A DNA stretch of 11,343 nt from Betaproteobacteria bacterium UBA2293 (GTDB lineage Bacteria; Pseudomonadota; Gammaproteobacteria; Burkholderiales; Rhodocyclaceae), in NCBI GenBank assembly GCA_002345845.1, contig DDWF01000166.1, forward strand, positions 13,371 to 24,713, written 5' to 3'. The notes under the pieces were generated by a model. That model was not told the DNA's origin. It made no database searches and saw nothing but the letters and a program-made list of their open reading frames with translations. The position numbers and the translations under genes are program-made. Positions 1 to 7,325 of this stretch are shown here, piece by piece (position 1 is the stretch's first letter; each line of letters starts with the position of its first letter).

Positions 1-778
1 CGCGGCGATCAATGTCTTCGCCCGCCAGAACGATCTGCACCTGGCCATCATCGATGCCGGCGTCGCTCACGATTTCGGCCGGCGACCGGGGCTGGTTCAC
101 GCCAAGGTGGCGCCCGGCACCGCCAATTATCTTGAACAGGCGGCAATGACTGTCGACCAGTGCGAGCTGGCCATCCTGCGCGGTGCCGAGATCGCCCGCA
201 ATCTGGCGCTCAATGGCTGCAATGTCGTCGGCTTCGGCGAAATGGGCATCGGCAATACGGCCTCGGCCTCGCTGATGACGCATTGCCTGACTGGCGTGCC
301 ATTGGCCGATTGCGTCGGCCGCGGCACAGGCCTGAACGATGCTGGACTGGCCCGCAAGCAGGCCTTGCTCGATCAGGCGTTGAACCGCTATCGCCACGGC
401 GGTGGTGGCAATGCGCCACTGGCCGTGCTGGCCGAGTTCGGCGGCTTCGAGGTGGCGATGATGGTCGGTGCCATGCTGGCGGCGGCCGAAGCCAAGATGC
501 TGCTGCTCATCGACGGCTTCATCGTCGGCGCTGCAGCGTTGACGGCGGCGAAGCTGTTCCCGGCGCTGACTGAGTATTGCGTTTTCTGCCACTGCTCGGC
601 CGAGCCGGGACATCAAGCCCAATTGCAGGCGCTCGGCGCCAAGCCGCTGCTTGATCTCGGCCTGCGCCTCGGCGAAGGCACCGGCGCCGCGCTGGCTTTC
701 CCGCTGGTGCAGGCGGCTGTCGGCTTTCTCAATGAGATGGCCAGCTTCGAATCGGCCGGGGTGGCGGACAAGGGCTAG
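1..778 (+). CDS. cobT: Nicotinate-nucleotide--dimethylbenzimidazole phosphoribosyltransferase, C-terminal part (5' end outside window)
   Basis: CobT transfers the phosphoribosyl group of nicotinate mononucleotide to 5,6-dimethylbenzimidazole, giving alpha-ribazole phosphate for the lower ligand of cobalamin. It acts in the cytoplasm. The reading frame is open from base 2 and begins inside the conserved AAINVFARQ segment, so roughly the first 90 residues lie outside the window. Family motifs follow in order: IIDAGV, then [12 protein letters not shown] (second half of the active-site pocket), then VGRGTGL. Near the end comes [13 protein letters not shown], whose Glu corresponds to the catalytic Glu of the Salmonella enzyme. 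The internal ATG at 473 and the in-frame GTG at 107 are not real starts, because conserved sequence continues upstream. The stop TAG is at 776-778, and cobS follows after 52 bp. Identification is firm. Confidence 0.96.
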   Translation, partial: AAINVFARQNDLHLAIIDAGVAHDFGRRPGLVHAKVAPGTANYLEQAAMTVDQCELAILRGAEIARNLALNGCNVVGFGEMGIGNTASASLMTHCLTGVPLADCVGRGTGLNDAGLARKQALLDQALNRYRHGGGGNAPLAVLAEFGGFEVAMMVGAMLAAAEAKMLLLIDGFIVGAAALTAAKLFPALTEYCVFCHCSAEPGHQAQLQALGAKPLLDLGLRLGEGTGAALAFPLVQAAVGFLNEMASFESAGVADKG

Positions 779-830
779 GGCGTGTGCACCGAAGCTTGCC
801 CTGCCCGTCGCCAACCATGAACGCGCCCTG

Positions 831-1592
831 ATGATCCGCCGCGAACTGGAGTATTTCCTCGGCGCCATCCGCTTCTTCACCCGCCTGCCGGTACCGGCCT
901 GGGTGGGGCACTCGGCCGAGGCGCTGAACTCCTCGGCCCGTTATTTCCCGGCCGTTGGCCTGATCGTCGGCGGTATCGGCGCGCTGACCTACCTCGGCGC
1001 GCTGCAGTTATGGCCGCAGCCGGTGGCCGTGCTGCTGGCGATGGCGGCCACCATTTACGCCACTGGCGCTTTCCACGAGGACGGTTTGTCCGATGCCGCC
1101 GACGGCCTTGGCGGCGGCTGGGACAAGCTGCGCATTCTGGAGATCATGAAAGACTCGCGCGTCGGCAGCTACGGCGTGGTGGCATTGTGGCTCGGGCTCA
1201 CCGGCAAGTTCGTGCTGCTCGCCGCGCTCGATCCGGTGCTGGTGCCGTGGGCGCTGGTCGCCGGTCACGCCGTATCGCGCTATGCCTCGACGCTGCTGCT
1301 GGCGACCATGGACTATGTGCGTGAGGATTTGCAAGCCAAGGCTAAGCCGCTGGCCACCCGACTGTCGGCCGGGGCGCTGCTGGCGGCGACCGGTTTCGCC
1401 GTCCTCGGCCTGCTGCCGCTGCCCTGGCCGCAGGCGTTGGCCGGCAGCCTGCTGGCGGCACTGGCGACGCTATGGCTGGCGGCCAAGTTCCGCCGTTGGC
1501 TCGGTGGCTACACCGGCGATTGCCTGGGCGCCGTCCAGCAAGTCGCCGAAATCGCCTTCTACCTCGGGTTGCTGGCACAGTTGCCGCGATGA
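831..1592 (+). CDS. cobS: Adenosylcobinamide-GDP ribazoletransferase (cobalamin synthase)
   Basis: CobS is the integral membrane enzyme that joins adenosyl-GDP-cobinamide with alpha-ribazole (or its 5'-phosphate) to form adenosylcobalamin (or its phosphate). The 253-residue product has the family's usual length. Its signatures are ITRLPVP-like FFTRLPVPAW (15-24), FHEDGLSDAADGLGGG (81-96, acidic metal-binding), MKDSRVGSYG (106-115) and GYTGDCLGAVQQVAE (226-240). Several hydrophobic segments lie between them. I chose the ATG at 831 because family members start just before the RFFTRLP motif. The open frame extends further upstream but overlaps cobT and has no family similarity there. No Shine-Dalgarno sequence is visible. 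A four-codon ORF (817-831) ends by TGATG overlap with this ATG and could feed ribosomes to it. The gene ends by ATGA overlap with cobC. Confidence 0.95.
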   Translation: MIRRELEYFLGAIRFFTRLPVPAWVGHSAEALNSSARYFPAVGLIVGGIGALTYLGALQLWPQPVAVLLAMAATIYATGAFHEDGLSDAADGLGGGWDKLRILEIMKDSRVGSYGVVALWLGLTGKFVLLAALDPVLVPWALVAGHAVSRYASTLLLATMDYVREDLQAKAKPLATRLSAGALLAATGFAVLGLLPLPWPQALAGSLLAALATLWLAAKFRRWLGGYTGDCLGAVQQVAEIAFYLGLLAQLPR

Positions 1593-2098
1593 TCCTGCAC
1601 CTGATCCGCCATCCGCGGCCACTGGTTGCGCCGGGGATCTGCTATGGCGTGCTCGATGTGCCGGCCGAGGATCCGCTGACGCTTGCCACAACCTTGCAGG
1701 CCGAACTGCCGCCGGGCCTGCCGCTGTGGAGTAGCCCGCTGCAACGCTGCCGTGCCCTGGCAGCGGCGCTGCATCGCCAGCCCTTGTTCGATGAGCGGTT
1801 GCGGGAAATGGATTTTGGCGCCTGGGAGGGACGGCGGTGGGATGACATCCCGCGTGCCGAAGTCGACGCTTGGGCCGCCGATATTGCCGGCTATGCGCCC
1901 CCCGCCGGCGAGTCGCCGCTGGCTTTGCAGCAGCGCGTGCTGGCCTTTGTCGCCACGCTGCAGGTGGCGGAAGCGGTGCTGGTCACCCACGCTGGCGTCA
2001 TCCGCGTATTGCAGGCCGCGCAATCGGGCAGCAGCCTGGAGGCCGCGCTGGCGTGCCGTCCCGCTTATGGTAGCCGCCTGGTGTTGCAGTGGCCGTAA
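1589..2098 (+). CDS. cobC: Histidine phosphatase family protein, probable alpha-ribazole phosphatase
   Basis: This 169-residue protein belongs to the histidine phosphatase (phosphoglycerate-mutase-like) superfamily. Its place directly after cobS suggests removal of the phosphate from alpha-ribazole 5'-phosphate or adenosylcobalamin phosphate, the last step of nucleotide-loop assembly. The phosphoacceptor is His8 in LIRHPRP, where the usual RHG is RHP. Other active-site elements are Arg53 in SSPLQRC, Glu73 in REMDFGAWEG and His134 in VTHAGVIR. The ATG at 1589 overlaps the cobS stop by four bases (ATGA), which is why this start is preferred over upstream in-frame codons inside cobS. There is no separate ribosome binding site, so translation is probably coupled. 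The substrate is inferred from neighbours, but the superfamily is certain. Confidence 0.9.
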   Translation: MILHLIRHPRPLVAPGICYGVLDVPAEDPLTLATTLQAELPPGLPLWSSPLQRCRALAAALHRQPLFDERLREMDFGAWEGRRWDDIPRAEVDAWAADIAGYAPPAGESPLALQQRVLAFVATLQVAEAVLVTHAGVIRVLQAAQSGSSLEAALACRPAYGSRLVLQWP

Positions 2099-2131
2099 GC
2101 CGGGGGGCGCGGCAACGATCGGCGGGATGAA

Positions 2132-2159
2132 CCTCTCTTGAACGCTCTGTTCAGAGGGG
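2132..2159. repeat. Imperfect inverted repeat between cobC and the small exported protein gene
   Basis: The left arm CCTCTC-T-TGAAC (2132-2143) pairs with the right arm GTTCAGAGGGG (2149-2159) around the 5-base loop GCTCT. The pairing has one bulged T and one G-T pair. It lies 34 bp after the cobC stop and 55 bp before the next start codon. No T-run follows, so it is a poor intrinsic terminator. It could be an operator with half-sites TGAAC/GTTCA, or an RNA hairpin in the leader of the next gene. A poor -35/-10 pair (TTGAAC at 2138, 17-bp spacer, TTCAGT at 2161) overlaps it. No regulator can be named. Confidence 0.5.
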
Positions 2160-2214
2160 ATTCAGTGTGGCGCCGGCAAAGTGGGAGCTGTCAATAACCA
2201 CGCCGGAGTCGATC

Positions 2215-2505
2215 ATGAGTTTCTACAGAACACTGCCAGTCATCGGATTACTCGGACTGCTGGCCATGAATGCCCATGCTGTGCCCCCCGAAGGCGAATC
2301 CTGCGCCCAGATCAGGGAGCAGATTGCGGCGCAGACGGGCTTGTTGCCCAAGCCCGATGCGGTCTTGCTGGAAAAGCTGGGAACGCATCAGGAATGCGGC
2401 TTTACGTCAGCCGAGGTCTATCGTGCCGCCTATGCCGACAAGCCTCTGCCGCCGAGGAAATCGCGGGAAGCGCGCCACCGGCATGGCGACGACGATGATG
2501 ACTGA
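2215..2505 (+). CDS. Small exported protein with Asp-rich C-terminal tail, unknown function
   Basis: This is a 96-residue protein of no family I can name. Residues 1-22 form a typical Sec signal peptide: a short basic start, a hydrophobic core (IGLLGLLA) and an AHA cleavage site. The mature protein would start at Val23. It has two cysteines (Cys30 in GESCAQIR and Cys61 in HQECGF) that could form a disulfide in the periplasm. A helical-looking middle is followed by a basic stretch (RKSREARHRH, 81-90) and an acidic end, GDDDDD. The His/Asp-rich tail could bind divalent metal, but that is a guess. The ATG at 2215 is preferred because the signal peptide starts there and GGAG (2205-2208) is six bases upstream. 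A GTG at 2167 would add 16 residues and spoil the signal peptide. The gene converges with the next one across 16 bp. Confidence 0.8.
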   Translation: MSFYRTLPVIGLLGLLAMNAHAVPPEGESCAQIREQIAAQTGLLPKPDAVLLEKLGTHQECGFTSAEVYRAAYADKPLPPRKSREARHRHGDDDDD

Positions 2506-2521
2506 CGCTCAAGGCCGGCGC

Positions 2522-4549
2522 TCAGCGCTGCGGCGAGGCGGCTTGCCCGCCAGCTTCCGGTAGTTTGTAGCGCTGTTCCCGATACAGCCAGGCCGGCAGC
2601 AGCGCGTGGGCCAGCGCCCGGCGTTCCAGCGTTTTGGCGTCCGGCGGCGGAGACGCTGCCTGCAGATGCTTGGTCCGCAGATCATAGTGCCCGTGTTCCG
2701 GGGCTTTTTCCGGGCGCAGGACGACCACCTGTTCGCCCTCCATCCAGGCGTAGTGCTGTTCGTACTGCATCATCGCCCGGCCCGGCAGGTTCTCCGGCTC
2801 GCGGGTCAGGTCGCGGCCGATCATTGGATGCTCGGCATCGACGCCCATCAGTGACAGCAGCGTCGGCGCCAGGTCGATCTGGCTGGCGATGGTCTTCACC
2901 TGGCGTGGCTGGATGTCGGCGCCGAGGATCAGGCCGGGAATGTGGAAACGCTCGATCGGCACCAGGCTGTCACCGCGCACCCGGATGTCGTGGTCGGCGA
3001 CGATCAGGAACACCGTGTCCTGCCAGTAGGCGCTGGCCTTGGCCTGGTCGATGAAGCGGCCGAGGACATGGTCGGCGTACTTGACGGCGTTGTTGTCGGT
3101 ACCCTTGGGTTGCTCGTAAAGGTCGATGCGGCCGTCGGGGAATTCGAAGGGGGCGTGGTTCGATGAGGTGAACACCAGCGTGAAGCTCGGTTTGCCCTCC
3201 TGGTGCTTCTGGCTCAGACGTTCGTGCGCCTTGTTGAACAGATCTTCGTCGGAAACGCCCCAGCTGCTGCTGAACACCGGGTTCTTGTAGTCCTTCTGGT
3301 CGGTGACGCGGGAGAAACCATTGTTGGTGAAGAAGGCGCGCATGTTGTCGAAATGCGCCTCGCCGCCATAGATGAATTCCGACTCGTAGCCATGCTGACC
3401 GAGGATGGAGGCGAGCGAGGCGAAATCGCGCTGCGCCAGCTGCAGCTTGACCACGGCCTGCGCCGGTGTCGGCAGGAAACCGGTGACCACCGCTTCGATG
3501 CCGCGAATCGAGCGGGTGCCCGTGGCGTAGAGCTGTTCGAACCACCAGCCCTCTTTCTTCAGCTTTTCCAGCTCCGGTGTCACCGGGACGCCGCCGAGTG
3601 ATTCGACAAAGGTGGCGCCGAGGCTTTCTTCCAGCACGATGACCAGGTTCAGTGGTCGTTGGCGGCGTACCGTCGCCTGGTGGGCAAGCAGCGTCGGAAT
3701 GTCGCTGTTGCCGAGCAGCGGGCGGGTGTCGCCGAGCGCCTCCTTGGCCGCCCGTACTTCGGCGAGGATATCCGCCGCTTTCATCTGGCCGTAAATCTCG
3801 CTCGAGCGGGCCTCGTGGCTCATGCCGTAGACGGCGTGGGTCACCGACCAGGCGGAATTGAGGATCAGCGTATTGACCATCGGATCGCCGGTCAGCGCGA
3901 ACATCGCCGGATTGGCCGGCCGATGGTCAAGGCTGGAACGGATGGCGAGGGCGCAGACCAGCACCAGCAGCGGCCAGGTCAGCCAAAGTTTCCACATCGA
4001 CCAGGAATGTTCCTGGCGCAGCCACGGGCGCAGCAGGCGGGCCGCGGCGATGGCGGCCGCCGCGGTCAGGGCGATGCCGGCCAGCAACTGCAGGCGGAAG
4101 CCGGTCCACAGCATGGAGAGGACTTCGCCGGGATACTTCAGATACTCGATGAACAAGCGGTTGGGGCGTGAATCGTACTCGCTGATGAATTGCGGCGAGG
4201 AGACTTCCAGCAGTACCAGAGCGGTCAGCGCGAGGATCACCCAGAAGGCGTTCAGCCGGCGCCACAAGGGCCACAGGGGACGCAGCGCCAGCAGCGGGGC
4301 GAGCAGCAGCAGCGGCAGGGCGAGCAAGGATAGCTGGATGATGTCGACACGCACGCCCTGGAGCAGCATTTCCGGCCAGATGCCGGTGGCGGCGACACGC
4401 TCTGCCTGCCACAGCATCAGTCCGGTACGCGACAGGGAGAGCAGCGGCAGGCCGATCAGGAAAAGCAGGGCGATGGCGGCATACGGGCCGAACAGGCCGG
4501 CCAGGCGCCAGGAGCGATCGTTTGGTGAGGCGGAGAGGTGGTTCGGCAA
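2522..4549 (-). CDS. LTA synthase family (sulfatase-fold) membrane phosphotransferase
   Basis: This 675-residue membrane protein has the two-part layout of LtaS and related phosphoglycerol or phosphoethanolamine transferases. About five TM helices (near 20-40, 68-92, 100-118, 148-172, 187-204) are followed by a large extracytoplasmic sulfatase-type domain (about 298-580). Active-site candidates by alignment to LtaS are Glu308 in VLEESLG, nucleophile Thr345 in ATGTRSIRG, His465 in TSSNHAPF, and Asp519-His520 in VADHD. IYGGEAHFDNM (394-403) is typical of the family. Gram-negative members modify periplasmic glucans or outer-envelope glycolipids, so the substrate here is unknown. The start is a TTG at 4549. 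A stop codon lies 21 bp upstream, no ATG or GTG lies between, and a later start would delete the first TM helix. No clear Shine-Dalgarno sequence is seen. A PmrA/QseB-type box lies 47 bp upstream. Confidence 0.88.
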   Translation of the reverse strand: MPNHLSASPNDRSWRLAGLFGPYAAIALLFLIGLPLLSLSRTGLMLWQAERVAATGIWPEMLLQGVRVDIIQLSLLALPLLLLAPLLALRPLWPLWRRLNAFWVILALTALVLLEVSSPQFISEYDSRPNRLFIEYLKYPGEVLSMLWTGFRLQLLAGIALTAAAAIAAARLLRPWLRQEHSWSMWKLWLTWPLLVLVCALAIRSSLDHRPANPAMFALTGDPMVNTLILNSAWSVTHAVYGMSHEARSSEIYGQMKAADILAEVRAAKEALGDTRPLLGNSDIPTLLAHQATVRRQRPLNLVIVLEESLGATFVESLGGVPVTPELEKLKKEGWWFEQLYATGTRSIRGIEAVVTGFLPTPAQAVVKLQLAQRDFASLASILGQHGYESEFIYGGEAHFDNMRAFFTNNGFSRVTDQKDYKNPVFSSSWGVSDEDLFNKAHERLSQKHQEGKPSFTLVFTSSNHAPFEFPDGRIDLYEQPKGTDNNAVKYADHVLGRFIDQAKASAYWQDTVFLIVADHDIRVRGDSLVPIERFHIPGLILGADIQPRQVKTIASQIDLAPTLLSLMGVDAEHPMIGRDLTREPENLPGRAMMQYEQHYAWMEGEQVVVLRPEKAPEHGHYDLRTKHLQAASPPPDAKTLERRALAHALLPAWLYREQRYKLPEAGGQAASPQR

Positions 4550-4595
4550 GGGCGCTTTGGTGAACGGCTAAATTGCAGGAGATTAGCCAGCTTTG

Positions 4596-4612
4596 CTTAA
4601 ACGAATCTTAAA
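4596..4612 (-). promoter_or_regulatory. Predicted PmrA/QseB-type response-regulator box for the LTA-synthase-like gene
   Basis: On the - strand the sequence reads TTTAAG-ATTCG-TTTAAG, two direct half-sites 11 bp apart. It fits the published PmrA consensus YTTAAK-N5-YTTAAK at every position. A degenerate third half-site (CTTAGA, 4618-4623) continues the same spacing upstream. Eight bases downstream is GCTAAT (4582-4587), a four-of-six match to the -10 hexamer. This would put transcription about 25 bp before the TTG start at 4549. The box lies just past the kinase stop codon, between the regulator operon and the transferase gene. Binding by the regulator encoded at 5998-6660 is an inference. 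Confidence 0.72.
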
Positions 4613-4613
4613 C

Positions 4614-4628
4614 GGCGTCTAAGACGCC
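4614..4628 (-). repeat. 15-bp odd palindrome over the kinase stop codon
   Basis: GGCGTCT and AGACGCC are exact inverse copies around the single base at 4621. As RNA this gives a five-pair stem with a five-base loop, ending at the kinase stop codon (4619-4621) and followed on the - strand by GTTTAAG. It may be a weak terminator for the seven-gene operon, or simply part of the regulator site next to it. The T-run is too short for a confident terminator call. Confidence 0.4.
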
Positions 4629-5998
4629 TGGCTCAGCTGCAGGTTGCCCAGACTGGCCACGAAGCCGCCGTCCGGATGGTTGCCGGCGGCCAGGCGGCCG
4701 CCATGCAGTTCGGCGATGCGGGCGACGATGGCCAGGCCGAGGCCGTTACCTTCAACGCTGGTTTCCCGGTTGCGAAAGAAGCGTTCGCCGAGGCGGGCCT
4801 GAATGGCGGCCGGCACGCCGGGGCCGTTGTCGCGGATGTTCAGCGTGCAGCGATGGCCATCCGCATCAGCGACGATGCGGATGGTGCTGTCCGGGCCACT
4901 GTAGCGGATGGCGTTGTCCACCAGATTGCGGATGGCGATGACCAGCAGGTCGGGGTCGCCCTGGATGAACAGTGGCCGCTCGGGCAGTTCCTCGACGATC
5001 ACCTGGGTGATCTGCGGCGAGGCGCTGCGGATGGCCGCCAGTGCCTCGCCAACGACGCTGTGCAGAGCGCAGGTCTGGGTGTTCTCCAGGCTGTTCATCG
5101 GGTCGAGGCGGGCCAGGCGCAGCAGCTGGTTCACCAGATGGGTGGCGCGGTCTACGCCGCTCTCGATCTGCTGCAGGGCGTGGCCACGGATTTGCGGGTC
5201 CTGGCTGAGCCTGGCCACCTGGGTCTGCACCTTGAGGGCGGCCAGCGGCGTGCGCAGTTCGTGGGCAGCATCGGCGGTGAATCGCCGTTCGTTTTCCAGG
5301 GTGGCACCGAGGCGACCGAACAGTCGGTTGAGGGCGGCGACCAGGGGCGCCACTTCCTGCGGCACATTGCGCTCGGGGAGCGCTGCCAGGGTGTCTGGCG
5401 TACGCGCCGCGACATCATCAGCCAGTGCATCGAGCGGTCGGAGGACCGTGCGAATGGAGAAATAGATCAACAACAGCAACAGCGGCAGCACGACGACCAC
5501 CGGAAAGATGGTCTGCCCGGCGATCTCCAGGGCGGCCTGATCGCGCAGGGTGATCGACTGGGCGACCTGGACGCGGTAATTGCCATCGGCGGAAACCATG
5601 TTCAGTACCCGCCACGATTCGGTTTCGCGCTCGATGTCGCTATGGCCGGCGATGCCGAGGACTGGCAGTGACGGGGCGTCGGTCGAGCGCAGGAGCACGG
5701 TGCCGTCGCCGCGGCCGATCTGGAATTCCAGCGGTGGCTCGTAAATGTTCTCGCGCGTGCCGCGGACGGTGGCCAGGCGGTTGGCCAGATCGCTCAGATG
5801 ATCCTCGTTGTCGCGCACCAGGGCGAGCAGCAGGCGGGCGGTCTGCGCCAGGTGGCCGTCCATCAGTTCCTCGGCTTCGTGCTGGGCCTTCTGGTAGCTG
5901 AAGACGCCGGTCAGGCTCCAGGCCACCAGCGTGGCGACCGACACGGCGCGCAGCAGGCGCCGGCGCAGCGAATGGGCAGCCTTCGGCCCGGACTGCAT
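4619..5998 (-). CDS. qseC: QseC-type sensor histidine kinase
   Basis: This 459-residue inner-membrane sensor kinase of the QseC/PmrB group should phosphorylate the response regulator encoded just upstream. Order of parts: TM1 (about 14-34), periplasmic sensor region (35-161), TM2 (about 162-184), HAMP-like linker (185-238), and dimerization domain with phosphoacceptor His246 in FTADAAHELRTPLAALK. The ATPase domain follows, with N-box NLVDNA (358-363), DNGPGV (390-395) and GNGLGL (417-422). The phosphoacceptor region closely matches my recollection of E. coli QseC. The sensor region has an E41-x-x-E44 pair just after TM1 but no clear iron-binding signature like that of PmrB. The ATG at 5998 overlaps the regulator's stop by one base (TGATG). 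A TTG one codon earlier is less likely. The signal sensed is unknown. Confidence 0.93.
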   Translation of the reverse strand: MQSGPKAAHSLRRRLLRAVSVATLVAWSLTGVFSYQKAQHEAEELMDGHLAQTARLLLALVRDNEDHLSDLANRLATVRGTRENIYEPPLEFQIGRGDGTVLLRSTDAPSLPVLGIAGHSDIERETESWRVLNMVSADGNYRVQVAQSITLRDQAALEIAGQTIFPVVVVLPLLLLLIYFSIRTVLRPLDALADDVAARTPDTLAALPERNVPQEVAPLVAALNRLFGRLGATLENERRFTADAAHELRTPLAALKVQTQVARLSQDPQIRGHALQQIESGVDRATHLVNQLLRLARLDPMNSLENTQTCALHSVVGEALAAIRSASPQITQVIVEELPERPLFIQGDPDLLVIAIRNLVDNAIRYSGPDSTIRIVADADGHRCTLNIRDNGPGVPAAIQARLGERFFRNRETSVEGNGLGLAIVARIAELHGGRLAAGNHPDGGFVASLGNLQLSQAS

Positions 5999-6660
5999 CA
6001 AGCGGTCGGACCCAGTTGGTAGCCGAGACCGCGGACGGTGCGGATGAATTCGGCGCCCAGCTTCTTGCGCAGGTGATGGACGTAAACCTCGACGGTATTG
6101 CTGTCGGTCTCCTCGCCCCAGGCATAGAGGCTTTCCTCCAGTTGGGCGCGGCTGCGCACATGGCGCGGGTGGCTGAGCAGGTCGAGCAGGAGCGCGTATT
6201 CGCGGGCCGATAACTGGATTTCCTGGCCTTCCTTGCTGACCCGCTTGCTTGCCGGGTCGAGCTCGACGCCGCCGTGGCTGAGCACCGGGCTGGCGGCACC
6301 GCCGGCGCGGCGCAACAGGGCGCGCAAGCGGGCCAGCAGTTCGGCCAGGTCGAAGGGTTTGGTCAGGTAGTCGTCGGCACCGCAGTCAAGACCGCTGATC
6401 TTGTCTTCGCGCGTGTCGCGCGCCGTTAGCACCAGCACCGGCAACTGCTTGCCGCGCTGGCGCAGTTCGCCGAGGACGCTGAGGCCGTCCATGCCGGGCA
6501 GGCCGAGATCGAGGACGCAGGCATCGTAATCGTGGTCGAGCACAGCATTGAGCGCCAGCTTGCCGTCGCGCACCCAGTCGACGGCGTAGCCAGCCAACAT
6601 CAGGCCGGCGCGGATTCCGTCGCCGAGCAGGGCATCGTCTTCAACCAGCAGCAATCTCAC
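5998..6660 (-). CDS. qseB: QseB/PmrA-type OmpR-family response regulator
   Basis: This 220-residue two-domain transcription factor has a receiver domain (1-about 115) with acidic pocket E7-D8-D9, phosphoacceptor Asp51 in VLDLGLPGMDG, Thr79 and Lys101 in DDYLTKPF. A winged-helix DNA-binding domain (about 125-218) carries the recognition helix SNTVEVYVHHLRKKLG and ends FIRTVRGLGYQLG. Both domains match the QseB/PmrA subgroup, whose members bind direct TTAA-containing repeats. Two such repeats occur at 4596-4612 and 10877-10893. The start is a GTG at 6660, directly after the TAA of the TPR gene with no gap. The first residues MRLLLVEDD match the family start. No good ribosome binding site is visible, so coupling to the upstream gene is likely. 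Whether it is a functional QseB, PmrA or a distinct paralogue cannot be settled from sequence alone. Confidence 0.94.
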   Translation of the reverse strand: MRLLLVEDDALLGDGIRAGLMLAGYAVDWVRDGKLALNAVLDHDYDACVLDLGLPGMDGLSVLGELRQRGKQLPVLVLTARDTREDKISGLDCGADDYLTKPFDLAELLARLRALLRRAGGAASPVLSHGGVELDPASKRVSKEGQEIQLSAREYALLLDLLSHPRHVRSRAQLEESLYAWGEETDSNTVEVYVHHLRKKLGAEFIRTVRGLGYQLGPTA

Positions 6661-7305
6661 TTATTTCGCATCCTTGGCGATCTTTTCGAGCAGGGCCTTG
6701 ATTTCCTGGCGGCGGCCTTGATCGGCCAGTTCGCGACCGGGGCGGGGCGGCGCCTTGAGGGCGGCTTCCAGATGGCGGCGGCCTTCGGCGACACGGCCAT
6801 CATCGATCAGATACTCGCCGTAAAAGAAATTGGGGTCAATCCCGCTCGGGTTGATCGACAGGGACTTGCGGAACAGCTCCTCGGCGCGCTTTTCGTCGCC
6901 GAAGGCGATCGGCCAGCCGGGTGCCTTGGCGTAGAGCGTCGCCAGACTGGTATAGGCGGAACCGCTGAGGGCGCCTTCGTTGAGCTTGAGGCTTTCTTCG
7001 AGCAGGCGGCGGGCCTCCTTGGCCAGCGACAGGGCGCCGAGGCCACCGCGGGCACCGGCCTCGCTGGAAACGACGATGCCTTCCCAGATCAGCACTTCTG
7101 CCGAATAAGGGTTGGCTTCGGCCAGCTTGCGGGTCTTTTCGGCCAGTGCCCGGTAGAGATCAGGTTGCTGCTTGGCCGGCTGGCGGTACTTGATTTCCGC
7201 CCATTCGTCCTGGATCGGGCGAATCAGGTCGTCGGCGCTGGCGGCGAGGGCCTGTCCGCCGAAGAGGACAACGAAGAGCAGGCCAAGGGTTCTGAATAGA
7301 TGCAT
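6661..7305 (-). CDS. Exported tetratricopeptide-repeat protein
   Basis: This 214-residue protein has a signal peptide (1-21, core LGLLFVVLFG, cleavage at ALA) and a helical mature part. TPR-like units are visible around 95-127 (AKEARRLLEESLKLN and the following helix), 138-152 (AEELFRKSLSINP) and 156-184 (YGEYLIDDGRVAEGRRHLEAA). TPR proteins are scaffolds that hold partner proteins or ligands. This one should act in the periplasm. It lies between the four enzyme genes and the two-component pair, so it may help sense or carry the pathway product, but that is only positional inference. The ATG at 7305 has a good ribosome binding site (AAAGGAA) seven bases upstream. The gene lies 20 bp after the dehydrogenase gene and directly abuts the regulator. 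Confidence 0.82.
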   Translation of the reverse strand: MHLFRTLGLLFVVLFGGQALAASADDLIRPIQDEWAEIKYRQPAKQQPDLYRALAEKTRKLAEANPYSAEVLIWEGIVVSSEAGARGGLGALSLAKEARRLLEESLKLNEGALSGSAYTSLATLYAKAPGWPIAFGDEKRAEELFRKSLSINPSGIDPNFFYGEYLIDDGRVAEGRRHLEAALKAPPRPGRELADQGRRQEIKALLEKIAKDAK

Positions 7306-7325
7306 GAGTGTTCCTTTCGTTGAAC

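Noticed and set aside
651..830. Longer N-terminus for CobS starting inside cobT
   Set aside because: The extra 60 residues are Arg/Ala-rich, overlap cobT by 128 bp and precede the normal family start. They are a shadow of cobT.
1..2098. Cobalamin riboswitch for the cob genes
   Set aside because: The 5' end of the cluster is outside the window, and the gaps between cobT, cobS and cobC are too short to hold one.
2138..2152. SOS (LexA) box reading GAAC-N-GTTC
   Set aside because: The half-sites are separated by five bases rather than the four of the Gram-positive-type LexA box, and the proteobacterial form CTGT-N8-ACAG is absent.
2506..2521. Bidirectional terminator between the convergent genes
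   Set aside because: Only a short GCGC-TCA-GCGC hairpin is visible near 2519-2529, without T-runs on either strand.
4676..5671. Long open frame on the + strand (331 codons) antisense to the histidine kinase
   Set aside because: It is Gln/Gly/Ala-rich with no motif and mirrors the kinase codons. Long antisense frames are common opposite GC-rich genes.
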